A DNA stretch of 64,000 nucleotides, taken from contig OY754965.1 of the NCBI GenBank assembly GCA_963576475.1, positions 751,501 through 815,500 of the forward strand. The letters are read 5' to 3'. The notes under the pieces were generated by a model, which did not search any database, had not been told where the DNA came from, and was given only the letters and a program-made list of their open reading frames with translations. The first letter of the stretch is position 1; the number at the start of each line of letters is the position of its first letter. The translations under genes and the position numbers were made by a program. This document shows, piece by piece, positions 20,371 to 32,900 of this stretch. Origin of the DNA: Molanna angustata. Taxonomy: Eukaryota > Arthropoda > Insecta > Trichoptera > Molannidae.

Positions 20371-20894
20371 GTTATCTGTTCTTATTTTATACCTATTTTT
20401 TGTCACGATGTAATACAAATTATTTGTTTTTAATCGGAAAACGAGTGGGATGTGGCCAATATTGAACACTCCACTGCATTAGCAGGTAAGTGATCTTTGT
20501 TTACTTATTCAAATAATTCCTGAATGCACTTTTACGAATCCATTTACGTAATTTACGTAACGTTCTATTGTATACATTTATAAATAAAAAAAATCTAGAT
20601 CGTGAGAGCATACCAATTGCGTTGACAGAAGAAATTATAGAAACGATATAATCTTTGTCTATGGAAAACACATCTTGCGTGTTATAGGTTGAAAAAATCG
20701 AAGTAAAATCATAGCTTTAATCCACAAACAGGCATCAATCTTTTACAAACTCCAATTAAGAGGTAATAAATGAGTCTAGTAGTATGAGACTAGTCACGTG
20801 TCATTCAATTATTGTGAAAACAAGCTTTGTACTAATTATCAAATATCCTGTTTTTATCTTTGTGGTTCATTTCAAATTCTGAAATTGTTGAAAT

Positions 20895-20938
20895 TCTGCC
20901 TGAGGAGGGAATGTTCCAGTTCCGAAACCGGTCGCAAA
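20895..20938 (+). ncRNA. Hammerhead-like fold, class 1 core
   Basis: CTGAGGA at 20900, stem II GGGA/TTCC, GAAA, stem III ACCGGT, C. Stem I (TCTGC/GCAAA) has one mismatch. It is the duplicated counterpart of 38696-38739 and is followed by a tail with GGGTTCCATCAAGAATTC-like sequence (about 21005). Confidence 0.6.
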
Positions 20939-21384
20939 TTCAAGCGATCCGTGGTGTAGGTAAACAAAGTTAAAAATATAGTTAATTTTTATACTAATTT
21001 GCTATTGAGTTCCATCAAGAATTCATTTCTTACTAGTGATCGCGAATAGGTCGAAATTCGACCTTTATTACTTAAATTGTATTTTTGAATAGTTAATGGA
21101 CCTAATATATGTATGATGAAATACCTACATCATTAATACCTATATTATTCATCTGTTTTCTTTTCACATATGTAACCCGTGTATTGAAAAAGACTGTTGT
21201 TAAACATCTAATGTTTCGAACAGATAGTACTGTCGATTATCATAGCATTGGATCTCGAGTTTTGTAGAGAGCACACCCGCTCAACTCTGAAGTCAAAATC
21301 CAGGTGAGGCTACTTACTGAATTTACTTTGTATATCTATTGTTATATTTAAGTTAGTTACATTTAAAATAATAATAGTGAACAT

Positions 21385-21540
21385 GTCCTTGTTACGAGTA
21401 CATATACATCCTCATACATTCCCTAAATTAAGCATAATTGCTTGTGCTATAGGTGAACGAAATCGGTCGTGGCAGGATTCGATCCCGCGACCACTGGATT
21501 ACAAACTCAGCGTGCTAACCTCTCTGCCACCACCGATCTA
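21385..21540 (-). mobile_element. tRNA-derived SINE, family S2
   Basis: Same head and body as 13605-13772, with head 'ggtggtggcagagaggttag' and B box 'gggatcgaatcctgccac'. The duplicated copy is at 39369-39540. Confidence 0.7.
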
Positions 21541-21884
21541 ACTTTACATTTAGTGTGTATGTGCGTGTATGAGTGTGTGACTAAATCCTATACCTACACA
21601 CGAATGCTTGCACTCTGTTGAAGCGCAATATGTTATTTATTTTACTATGTATCCTTTTTGCATCTTTTAATTATATTTATATTTATTTTTATCATATATT
21701 TTTTTATTAATTATATTATGATACGACAAAAATAAATAATTATTTTTTCATTCTCAAACACTCGTCAAACATCGTTAAGTATTGATCTGCAAAATATTAT
21801 CAACTACTTAATGACAGAATACAAGCAAAATATTCTGTGCAATTTACAACATAGTCACAGTAATAAACTTATATACCATACATA

Positions 21885-22440
21885 CCATCACGCCATGTCC
21901 CTCGCGGGGTAGGCAGAGAGAACAGAACGCCACATTTTTTATCCTGGAACGCATCCTTCGCCTCGTCCACATTCATGCATCGTCTCATACATGTTCGGCT
22001 GTCGCTCACACTTCTAACATTTCCGTTTTTCAGAATATCGTTCACATGGTCGTGCCATCCCTTTCATGGGCATCCGCGACCTCTCATTCCATTCCTGTCC
22101 GCTCTGTAAATTTTCTTCGTCAGGCGTTCCTTATTCATTCTCCCCATGTGACCAAACCATCTCAATGTGTTCACTTTCATTCTAGTAATCTCTTCATCTT
22201 ACATTCTTTCTTTATATCCTCATTTCTTACCCTGTCATACATCGTTCTATTACAAATTCTTTTTTACGATCTTATTTCAACTGCATTTATTCTGCTTTCG
22301 TGCGACTTCTGCCATGTACAAGTTTCACTTGCATACGTCAAAGTTTGGCATCCTTTGATATGTTGCGATTATTCATAACTTGTCTATGTGCTCCTTTCAC
22401 TCTGTTTCCTGACATAAATCTAAATGCAAGGACTATAAAC
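21885..22440 (-). pseudogene. RTE-like non-LTR C-terminal fragment
   Basis: Minus-strand pieces include SFAYASETCTW-like text, RGCPGEG/GRPRKG-type text and the terminal SVLSAYPARDMA-like block. It is the counterpart of 39840-40440 in the other duplicate and is degenerate. Confidence 0.65.
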
Positions 22441-22452
22441 AATTAAATTAAT

Positions 22453-22802
22453 AACTTGAAGGTTTTTTCGTTAACACAGTGGAAGTTCATAATTATAAAT
22501 TGTAAAAAAACTTGTAAATAGAAACACAGTTAGATTCCACAATGAGTATATTTATTTGCCTAAGCGCTTTCGCCAGTCACATTAATAATATGTGTAGGTA
22601 TATGTCTGATAGGGTTTTTCCCTCGCCCCTCCCCTGCTTACCTGTACAAACCCCATTTGACCATTACATGTGTAATTTTTGAGTCAGTATATAGTGTGCT
22701 TCTGAGGATGCCAGCTGTGACTGGCGAAAGCCCTTAGGCAAATAAAAATACTCATTGTGGAATCTAACTGTGTTTCTATTTATAAGTTTTTTTACAATTT
22801 AT
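22453..22802 (-). mobile_element. Inverted-arm hammerhead element 2, with 12-bp target duplication and empty site
   Basis: AATTAAATTAAT flanks it at 22441-22452 and 22803-22814. The other duplicate lacks the insert at about 40488-40502 (single 'caaaattaat'). Arms 22490-22585 and 22716-22802 are inverted. The tail ('cgttaacacagtggaagttc') is on the left, so the element points to the minus strand. Hammerhead-like sequence is complete in the right arm and partial in the left. No ORF. Confidence 0.8.
22697..22740 (+). ncRNA. Hammerhead-like fold, class 1 core
   Basis: Stem I TGCTT/AGGCA (one wobble), core CTGAGGA, T, stem II GCCAG/CTGGC with loop CTGTGA, GAAA, then GCCCTT. The inverted arm keeps GCGCTT here, which restores an AGCGCT palindrome for stem III. 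Confidence 0.6.
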
Positions 22803-23394
22803 AATTAAATTAATGTCATCTGTGAACTATTTGACAAAAATTGATTATTTAGCTATGTGTGAATCATGGCATGAAAATAGTGAATTTAAGGGAATTCTTA
22901 AGGATTTGGAAAAGTAACGAAAGAACGTGGGATTTTCTTCATACTCAATTCAACTGTTTCCTTATTTCAGATACGTGGTGATACTTCTTGAGTCCAAACA
23001 CATGTATTTAGACATCTCTCAAGTTTGTCAAGTTGTTTCTCAGTAAGCCAAGGCATCATATGTATTATGTATGTAGATGAATTTAAATACGTTTTATGGC
23101 GAATTTTAGTACGTTTAGTGTAGATTTAATTTTACGCTACATAAAAAGTTAATCTTAATAAAATATATTCATGATCATGATAATACTTTTTTTTATATTA
23201 TGGCGATAAAACAATACGTGAATCAACATGGTCATAAACATTATTTTTTGTGTCGTGCAAACAAAGAAAAAAGACTTTTGGCATAATTAATTACATTTTT
23301 TTTATAATAAACATCACGAATATATATAATTTTTTTTTTATTCATATTTTTATCTTCGTTTCTTCATACTTTTATACCAGCGAACGTTGTTGGT

Positions 23395-24480
23395 ACTGCC
23401 TGTGTATAATTTAACGCGCGTGTGCGTTTGCGTGTGCATGTGCGTAAAAACCATAAAAGCTAGAACGCTGAAATGAATTTTACTCTTTTAACATATCGAC
23501 AAAGTATCAAGCAAGGATACGCGAGATTTGTATTTAGGGTCTATATTTTTCACGGTTTTTCCAACTTTGAAGTCAAAAAACACCAACTTCGAGGCTTCGC
23601 AGCATATATGTTCTGTATATATGGATTTACTCAAAAAATTTAGTGTGTCTGTATGTCCGTCCCCTTCTTATAACTTTTTATCCGCTCTATCCACAGAGAC
23701 CAAAATTTCAGAATATATAAATAGTTATATGCCCACAAAACTTTTATACTCAGAATTTTAATTTTTTTTCAGTCAAGGGTTTATCAACTTTTGAATTTTT
23801 ACTTTATTTTTCCATATATCTCAAAAACCATAAAAGCTAGAACGCTTATTAAGAAAAATATTTTCTTTAAAAATATCGAAAAAAGCCGAAACACCCCAAC
23901 TAGATAAATTAATTAAAAAATGTTTGAGTTTCTCAAACATTTTTTTTTAAGAAATATATTTTTTTATGGTAAATGTAGGTATGTGTTTAACTGCCTATAT
24001 TTGCAAAGTTTTTAAAAATATCGAAAAAAGCCGAAACACCCCAACTTGATAATTTGATTTTCTATAAAAAATATTAACATTGTAGTAATACATCTCAAAT
24101 TTTTAATTATGCAAAGAAAAAACTTTTGTGTTTTATGTTATATAATGTGTTTAACTGCCTATATTTCATTTTTTTAAATATTGAAAATTTAATTTCTTAA
24201 AAAAATATGAATACTATAGTAATACATTTTTTAACAATTTTTATTTAAATTGAATACACAATATCTACACAATATCTACGGGGACTCAATATTTTGATAC
24301 TTAATTTCCAAACATGCATACATACCATCATGCTGTTTTCATATTCTGGGTGGGAAAAAAGGACTGATACTATCCTATCCTGACATACATACCTATGTTT
24401 TATATAGAAAACAAAATACCTTAAAATATTTTTATAAATAAGTATTTATAGTTTGGTCTTCTATTATATTCTTCTATTAT
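23395..24480. repeat. Dispersed repeat family copies
   Basis: Contains the family blocks 'aaaccataaaagctagaacg', 'gccgaaacaccccaactag', 'catatatgttctgtatat' and the G/C-rich CA motif, in the inverse orientation relative to 2820-3960. Several fragments are fused. Confidence 0.55.
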
Positions 24481-24793
24481 ACATATTGACGCCATCGACA
24501 GTTGATCTCTATACATACTGACGCCATCGACAGTTGATCTCTATACATACTGACGCCATCGACAGTTGATCTCTATACATACTGACGCCATCAACAGTTG
24601 ATCTCTATACATACTGACGCCATCGACAGTTGATCTCTATACATACTGACGCCATCGACAGTTGATCTCTATACATACTGACGCCATCGACAGTTGATCT
24701 CTATACATACTGACGCCATCGACAGTTGATCTCTATACATACTGACGCCATCGACAGTTGATCTCTATACATACTGACGCCATCGACAGTTGA
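24481..24793. repeat. 32-bp tandem array, about 10 copies
   Basis: The unit reads 'atacatactgacgccatc' then 'gacagttgatctct'. It matches the terminal segment of the dispersed repeat ('tatacat..cgatagcgacagttggat' type), so it appears to be an expansion of that end. A sister array is at 41859-42143. Confidence 0.85.
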
Positions 24794-25377
24794 TATCATG
24801 TTTTACATGTAATTAGTTATTATCGCTCATGTGTGCTATTATACTTTTATCGCAATTGGGTGCTTTAGGTGCATGCAGAATATAATTACTTCCATACTTG
24901 AATACTGACAAACATAATTTTGTGTTGTCAGTATTCCATTTTTTAATAATGGTAATAACAATAAATATTAAAATTCACAATAATGGTTTTCTTGCAAGTT
25001 CAGTGATACCGGGCGTTGAGATCTATTTCCGTATATTATAGAACATGATATTTTACATTATTTTTATTATGTACCTAATATTGTATATTGATCAATATAA
25101 CAAGACTTTTCACGTGTATGGCATTTTGGTTGATATTTATTCTGAACCATAAAATCTAGATCACTGAAAATTGGTATAAATATTGCCTTATTACAATAAA
25201 CCCACATTTGTGCACTTGCTGTACATGAAGATTAATAAATAAATTAACAAAAACATACTCTCAATTGATTTTATCAAGAAAAAAATCTAGGGTTTTTCAT
25301 TTTTTTTTTATAAAAAGATATTTTTAATAATTAAGTGTTTAAATGCTTTTGTTAACATTTTTTTAAATATCCAGAAA

Positions 25378-25880
25378 CTACGAAACAGCCCAACTAGATA
25401 ATTTAATTTTTAGTTTCTGCTTTACTTCCGTATTGCCCCTGTTAAAAGTCTTAACAGACTGCAATAGTTGATCACGGATGGAGCGGCTTTGGAGCTCCAC
25501 CACGATATTACGTGGTCGATTAGAGGCATTTGAGCCCGACCTGAGACCTTGCACCCTGTGACTAGCCAGTACTTCACCGTCCTTAATGGGGAAGCCGACC
25601 ACCTCTCCAATCCTCTTGGCCACCAACAACAGGTTTTCACCCCGTTTCTCAGGGACGTTCTGCAGTTCAACATTGTTCCTCCTCTGTATCTGCTCCATTA
25701 CATTAAGTCTGTGTTCGAGCTGTTTATTTCTTTTCCAGTATCACCTCACTCGTAGATCTTATTTTCTCCATCTCTCCTTCGGTGGCTTTAAGTTATCCAT
25801 TCATTCTATCGTACTCATCAGACAGGAACTGAAGAGAGTTTTTTATGTCTTCGAACTGGGACATCTTTTCTTTGATTGAC
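25378..25880 (-). pseudogene. Non-LTR ORF1-like fragment (coiled coil plus RRM-like domain)
   Basis: Minus strand: RRNNVELQNVPEKRGENLL, VAKRIGEVVGFPIKDGEVLA, and PRNIVVELQSRSIRDQLLQ, the pattern of ORF1 proteins of some insect non-LTR elements. Upstream (25700-25880) a Glu/Lys-rich stretch suggests a coiled coil but has stops. Confidence 0.65.
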
Positions 25881-25889
25881 AATAAATCA

Positions 25890-26290
25890 CGGGCCAAGTC
25901 ACCCCTTATAAATCTTATGTCCAAGGTATACGTATTCTTCAACAGCCTCAATTATTTTATTATCAATTGTGATAGTGCTGTTAGATGGACTCATGATTCT
26001 CGTTTTGTTTATATTGATTTCCAGGCCGACCATTAGGGAAGCATCGTGGAGTCCTTTTATCATAATATGAAATTCTTCCAGATCATCACTTATAAGCACT
26101 ATGTCATCTGCAAAGCGGAGGTGGTTTAAGTTTATTCCATTTATTTTTATTCCCTTGTCTTCCCAGTTCAAAGTTTTAAATATGCCCTCCAAAACTAATG
26201 TAAACAGTTTAGGTGATATGGTATCTCCTTGTCTGACACCTCTTTTTATATTGATTTTTTGAAGAAGCAGATATTTTAATTCAATATTAT
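25890..26290 (-). pseudogene. RTE-like reverse transcriptase core fragment
   Basis: Minus strand encodes KRGVRQGDTISPKLFTLVLE, LNHLRFADDIVLISDDLEEF (FADD catalytic box), and GLEININKTRIMS. This is the palm part of an RTE-type reverse transcriptase. It breaks at 26290, where a different copy's 3' end begins. Confidence 0.8.
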
Positions 26291-26299
26291 ATGAATAAA

Positions 26300-26810
26300 A
26301 TACATACATACATACCATCACGCCATATCCCTTACGGGGTAAGCAGAGAGAACCGAGCGCCATACTTCTCTATTTTTGTACACATTCCTAGCTTCCTTTA
26401 CATCCATGCATCGTCTCATACATGCTCGTCGATTATTCAAGCTTCTTATATTTCCTTCTTTCAAAATATCATTCAGATGGTCATGCCTTCCCTTTCTGGG
26501 GCGGCCCCTGCTATTCACTCCATCTCTAACACCCATGTATAATTTTTTTGGTCAGTCGTTCATCATTCATTCTTTCAATATGTCCAAACCACCTCAAGGA
26601 ATTCACTTTCATTTTATTTATAATACTCTTATTCATCTTGCATTCCCTCCTTGTGTTCTCATTTTTTATTCTATCATATATCGTTCTATTGCATACTCTT
26701 CTTAGCGATCTCATTTCCACAGCATTTATTCTACTTTCATGCGTCTTTTGCCACGTCCATGTTTCACTGACATACATCAAAGTGGGCGCTACAGTAAAAT
26801 GAATACACAA
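26300..26810 (-). pseudogene. RTE-like C-terminal fragment
   Basis: Minus strand: APTLMYVSETWTWQKTHES, INKMKVNSLRWFGHIERMND, SRGRPRKGRHDHLNDILKEG, and VWRSVLSAYPVRDMA-stop, across one frameshift. It is among the best preserved copies of this end. Confidence 0.75.
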
Positions 26811-26822
26811 ATTAAAACAAAA

Positions 26823-26828
26823 TTTATT
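26823..26828 (-). terminator. Candidate polyadenylation signal of gene B
   Basis: AATAAA on the minus strand, about 95 nt after the gene B stop; the same site is conserved in gene A (46488-46493). Confidence 0.5.
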
Positions 26829-26922
26829 TTAAATAATATATTATGTACTCTGTATAACATAAAACATAATATTTTGGTATTGAAATAAAATAAACACAAC
26901 TTTTATATAATTGGTGCATAAT

Positions 26923-29900
26923 TTATGAACAGTTAGTTCCTTCTGCATTAGCTATAGCGTTATCTCTAATATTATATGCAGAGACATTGAAGGTCATGTA
27001 TATATTGGACATTTTGTCCTTCGTTTTTTGACAGCAGCATTTGGATGTGTTGTGTGCATTAGCATATATTGTAAACGACTGAAACAAATAATATTTATTT
27101 AGCAAATTCAATAGTGCATCATTGCTATAACATACATGTATGCATTTGGATGTGTTGTGAGCATTAGCATGTATTGTAAATAACTGAAATAATATTGCAT
27201 CATTGCTATGCTATAATAACATACATGTATGCATTTGGATGTGTTGTGTGCATTAGCATGTATTGTAAATGACTGAAACAATATTGCATCATTGCTATGC
27301 TATAATAACATACATGTATGCATTTGGATGTGTTGTGTGCATTAGCATGTATTGTAAATGACTGAAACAATATTGCATCATTGCTATGCTATAATAACAT
27401 ACATGTATGCATTTGGATGTGTTGTGTGCATTAGCATGTATTGTAAATGACTGAAACAATATTGCATCATTGCTATGCTATAATAACATACATGTATGCA
27501 TTTGGATGTGTTGTGTGCATTAGCATGTATTGTAAATGACTGAAACAATATTGCATCATTGCTATGCTATAATAACATACATGTATGCATTTGGATGTGT
27601 TGTGTGCAGTAGCATGTATTGTAAATGACTGAAACAATATTGCATCATTGCTATGCTATAATAACATACATGTATGCATTTGGATGTGTTGTGTGCATTA
27701 GCATGTATTGTAAATGACTGAAACAATATTGCATCATTGCTATGCTATAATAACATACATGTATGCATTTGGATGTGTTGTGTGCATTAGCATGTATTGT
27801 AAATGACTGAAACAATATTGCATCATTGCTATGCTATAATAACATACATGTATGCATTTGGATGTGTTGTGTGCATTAGCATGTATTGTAAATGACTGAA
27901 ACAATATTGCATCATTGCTATGCTATAATAACATACATGTATGCATTTGGATGTGTTGTGTGCATTAGCATGTATTGTAAATGACTGAAACAATATTGCA
28001 TCATTGCTATGCTATAATAACATACATGTATGCATTTGGATGTGTTGTGTTGCATAATTTATATAACATACATGTATGCATTTGGATGTATTGTAAACAA
28101 TTGATACAAATCATACTTATTTAGCAAATACAATATTGCATCATTTATTTAATTTTCCGTGTCTAAATCATAAACCTATATTGTGTCGCTCCGGTAATTT
28201 GCAGCCATAATAGCATTCTCATTCGCTCGCCATAGATCCTCCTCAGAGCACCCTCCTTCCATAAGCGGGCAGTTCAGCAGATGTGACATGTTCTGCGTCT
28301 CACCACATTCGCTAGCCATGTCCTGGCCAGCCTCTAGCATTCTCTATCTGTCCAGGTTTACCTTGCACCTTCCTACATCCGTCCTTAGTCTATTCGGAGA
28401 CTTCCAGGTTGCATATTATGGTAGTCGGTGACCCGTTGGAAGTACCTCTGTTGGTTCATTGTAGCTTTCACTTCCTAAACATGCATCATTGCTATGCTAC
28501 AATAATATATATGTATGCATCTTAAAAACCTTACGTCTATTTATTTATTAATGATATCACATTTATCCATCAATCCAAACCCCGGCTTGATTTGATTTAT
28601 CAAAACCACAGGAAAGAGACTAAAATAAAATAATATTGAATATTCCTTTACCTGTTAATTTAACTAAAGTGACTTTTAAACTAAAATGAACTTAATGTCT
28701 TTTGCAGTTTTATGTTTTGAATACAAGTTGGTTTCGTATGTTGAAGATTGTTGATAACAGTTATTGATTACCTCAAAAAGTAACTCTTGGGGTAGTAAAT
28801 TGTAGTACAGATAGAAGAGAGGACAGGTGACCCAGGCCAGGAGAGTGGCATGTGTTCGTTCCACAAAGTTATTGGATGCAACGAGTTTCTTGGTCACTTT
28901 AATGAGCGGCCAAGGCAACAGTCTGCCGTAGGTCTTGAATGCTCGTGTGTCAAAAGCCAAACCACTGTCGTAGCAGGTCCTCGGTTGTTGCTAAAATATA
29001 AAGCTGTTATTACCTAGAAAACAAATTTTATACAAACAATACTACACTGGTACTCATTGCTGAAGACATATTACTGTACATTAGTAAAATGAACATCAAC
29101 AATCAACACTGACTACACTCTGTTATGAACCTTGGCCTCCTCCAGCATTCTACGCCATCTCGCTTGCTTTTATTGAACTATCGAAGTTTGGGTCTGACAA
29201 CGCCTACCTTGGGGACCGTTTTGAACTTTTCAATTTTCATTATGATGTTTGAACAGAATCTGATTTCATTTTAACCGACACTGATCACTTTTTTACACCA
29301 TTACAGTGTTATTTATAAAAAAAAATTGGTTCGATTGAACCCGGTTCAAAGTTTTATTCTGAAATTCAAATATTTTTATAAGAATTTCTTATAAGAATAT
29401 TTTAATTTCAGAATAAAACTTTGAACCGGGTTCAATTGAACCAATTTTTTTTATAAATAACACTGTTATTAATGTTATATGCGACTAGTTTCTCTGTGTT
29501 TCTATGTTGGTGTATCAAATCGTTCCAATTATTATGATTAATGGGTTGGTATCTAATCAAGTTACTATTTTTTACATATATTTTGCTAAAGTTGGTATGT
29601 GGCTGCTGGTAAGCAGTATGGTAATTAAATATACATCTGTTTTTTTTTTAAATCAATTATTGAATAATTATAAATAACTTGATATGGTAAAACAAAACCC
29701 ATGTTTTCAGTTCTACTAACTTTAATGTCACTGACTAGTTTCGGTCATCCAGTGACCATTTTCAAAGTGTGCATACTTTGAAAGTTTCAAAGGCACACTT
29801 TGAAAATGGTCACTGGATGTCCAAAACTAGTCAGTGTCATTAAAGTTAGTAGAACTGAAAACTTTGGTTTAATTTTACCATATCAAGTTATTTATAATTT

Positions 29901-32900
29901 GAAATGGAGTTCTACCAAGAATTGTCCGTAGAAAAGTTAAAAAAAGAAAATTATTGAATTCAAAGGTCGCGAGTTCGAATCCTGCCACGACCGATTTCTT
30001 TCACCTATAGCATAAGCATTTATGCTAAATTTAGGGAATGAATGAATACAAAAGTACATTTGAACATTAAATACAACAATAATTCAAAAATATTGCCCCA
30101 TTAGAAGTGCAGACACTTGTGTATGGGGCAAAGTTTATATATGTAGGTACTTGTTACAAGGACATATTCATTCTTTCTTATAAAAGTCAGTTATCTATTT
30201 CTTGAACTGTACTATGTAAAATAAGGGATCTGCCCCCCTAGACAACATGCCATTCATAAATGTATGGAATTGGTGGCTGTGACGTCATGTGACAGCCACC
30301 AATTCGATACATTTACTATCGCTTTGTGAGATAACGCTTAACTTAAATGGCATGTTGTCTAGGCGGTCTGTTGTGTAATATTATAATACTCACTACAGGC
30401 TCAGTAATATTTGGACAACCCATTTGACGTAGCAATGTATGACGGTTACTTGCAATTCTGTAAAATAAACTATCTAAAATCCAATTTGTAATTTGTGTTA
30501 ATATCTTGACGTCTTGTGTGCTTTCGTAGACTACAGATGCGTTGATGACCTGTAATCAAAATCTAATTATACAATTTTACTATTAGGTTGTGGACAACAT
30601 CTTCTTTGAGTATCGTGTCTGGTTTTTGAAATGCTGGATAACCTACGATAATAAGCACCTTTGTCTTGAGCAGTTCTCATTTACAAATACACATGTGTAT
30701 TTGTAATGCACATGTGTGATTGTATTTGTAATCAAATTAGTATTATTATTTAATCAATAATAAATATGAAAGATAAGTGAAAGAACACTGAAAGTAAGCA
30801 TACCGAAAATATTTAACACCCTCCCAAGTGGTATGGATAAACTCATCAAATATCCTGAGTTAAAACTATATTAAAAAAAAATATTGTAGAGAGTAATTAA
30901 AAACATTTGACACATTTATGTATAAGAGTAATTAAATAAAAAAACATGTATCCCATATTATAATTTAATACTCTAACTTAAGGAATGTAATATGTACTTG
31001 ACCTTTTTGTATGGGAAACTCACTGTAGCCTGTAAAACTTTCATGAAAATTAAATAAAAAAATATATACTGATCCTCTTATCAAGTTGCAATTGTACTGC
31101 TTTACCTTTAATTTTATGAATTTTCGAACAAGGCGATATTTTATTTTGTTTTTCTTACCTGCGCTTGGATACAAAACCTTGGGTACATGTCTGGTTCCGA
31201 TAGTAGCGTCGCCATATTCATCGCATGTATGAAGGCAATTCTGCTGAAGTAGTAGGAGTCTGAATCTGCCATCTCCAGCATTATTTTTTTCAACTTTTGC
31301 AATAGAGGTGTTAAGTTTGAAAATGCTGGGATTGACCATAATGCATGTGCTAATTTTCTGAAATTGTTATATTTTTATATTGTCTCGAAGGATTGACACA
31401 TTATTTAATTTTTTTCTAGTTCTACTACCCGGGAATTTGGTTCAGATACCAAACACAATTAAAAACTATGATTCCACCGGGATTCGTACCCGGGACCTAT
31501 GGTTCAGATACCTAAAACAATTAAAAACTTTGTTTCCACCGGGAATCAACCCGGGACCTTTGGCTCAGATACCTAACACAATTAAAAACTTTATAACTTT
31601 CAATAATTGTATTTTTTCTTCAATATTTATAGCTTGATATAAATAATTAAAAAAAAACAAGTACATACTTCATGATGTCATTTAGCGGATTTATTCCTTA
31701 CTATTGATCGCCCAGTGATCAAAATTCGACCATAATTCATTAAAAAGAATATTTGGAATAAATACTATTAAATTTAAGTTTTTTTTTGTCAAGGCCATTG
31801 CGTACACCTATATTTTTTGAAATTTTGTTCTATTACGGCACCTGCAAGCGTGTGCTTACTCAGTCCCTTCAGACTCTTCAGTACCACCCGTCCCTTCAGT
31901 ACCTCCCGTCCCTTCAGTACCTCCCGTCCCTTCAGTACCTCCCGTCCCTTCAGTACCTCCCGTCCCTTCAGTACCTCCCGTCCCTTCAGTACCTCCCGTC
32001 CCTTCAGTACCTCCCGTCCCTTCAGTACCTCCCGTCCCTTCAGTACCTCCCGTCCCTTCAGTACCTCCCGTCCCTTCAGTACCTCCCGTCCCTTCAGTAC
32101 TTCCCGTCCCTTCAGTACCTCCCGTCCCTTCAGTACCTCCCGTCCCTTCAGTACCTCCCGTCCCTTCAGTACCTCCCGTCCCTTCAGTACCTCCCGTCCC
32201 TTCAGTACCTCCCGTCCCTTCAGTACCTCCCGTCCCTTCAGTACCTCCCGTCCCTTCAGTACCTCCCGTCCCTTCAGTACCTCCCGTCCCTTCAGTACCT
32301 CCCGTCCCTTCAGTACCTCCCGTCCCTTCAGTACCTCCCGTCCCTTCAGTACCTCCCGTCCCTTCAGTACCTCCCGTCCCTTCAGTACCTCCCGTCCCTT
32401 CAGTACCTCCCGTCCCTTCAGTACCTCCCGTCCCTTCAGTACCTCCCGTCCCTTCAGTACCTCCCGTCCCTTCAGTACCTCCCGTCCCTTCAGTACCTCC
32501 CGTCCCTTCAGTACCTCCCGTCCCTTCAGTACCTCCCGTCCCTTCAGTACCTCCCGTCCCTTCAGTACCTCCCGTCCCTTCAGTACCTCCCGTCCCTTCA
32601 GTACCTCCCGTCCCTTCAGTACTTCCCGTCCCTTCAGTACCTCCCGTCCCTTCAGTACCTCCCGTCCCTTCAGTACCTCCCGTCCCTTCAGTACCTCCCG
32701 TCCCTTCAGTACCTCCCGTCCCTGCAGTTCCCGTCCCTTCAGTACCTCCCGTCCCTTCAGTACCTCCCGTCCCTTCAGTACCTCCCGTCCCTTCAGTACC
32801 TCCCGTCCCTTCAGTACCTCCCGTCCCTTCAGTACCTCCCGTCCCTTCAGTACCTCCCGTCCCTTCAGTACCTCCCGTCCCTTCAGTACCTCCCGTCCCT

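Larger units (their letters stand above)
20897..25340. repeat. Segmental duplication copy 1 (upstream of gene C)
   Basis: Co-linear with 38698-42965. Shared landmarks in order are a hammerhead-like arm and tail, a family S2 SINE, an RTE-like 3' end, the dispersed repeat, a 32-bp tandem array, and a unique stretch with 'gtgctttaggtgcatgcag'. Each copy has private insertions. Confidence 0.8.
29666..29948 (+). mobile_element. Inverted-arm hammerhead element 3, with 11-bp target duplication and empty site
   Basis: AATTATTGAAT flanks it at 29655-29665 and 29949-29959. Gene A has a single copy of this site at 48837-48847, so the insertion followed the A/B duplication. Arms at about 29670-29775 and 29790-29905 are inverted. 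The tail after the right arm, GGAGTTCTACCAAGAATTG, matches element 1. No ORF. Confidence 0.85.

Noticed and set aside
24481..24793. CRISPR-like array
   Set aside because: Units are contiguous with no unique spacers, in a eukaryotic genome.
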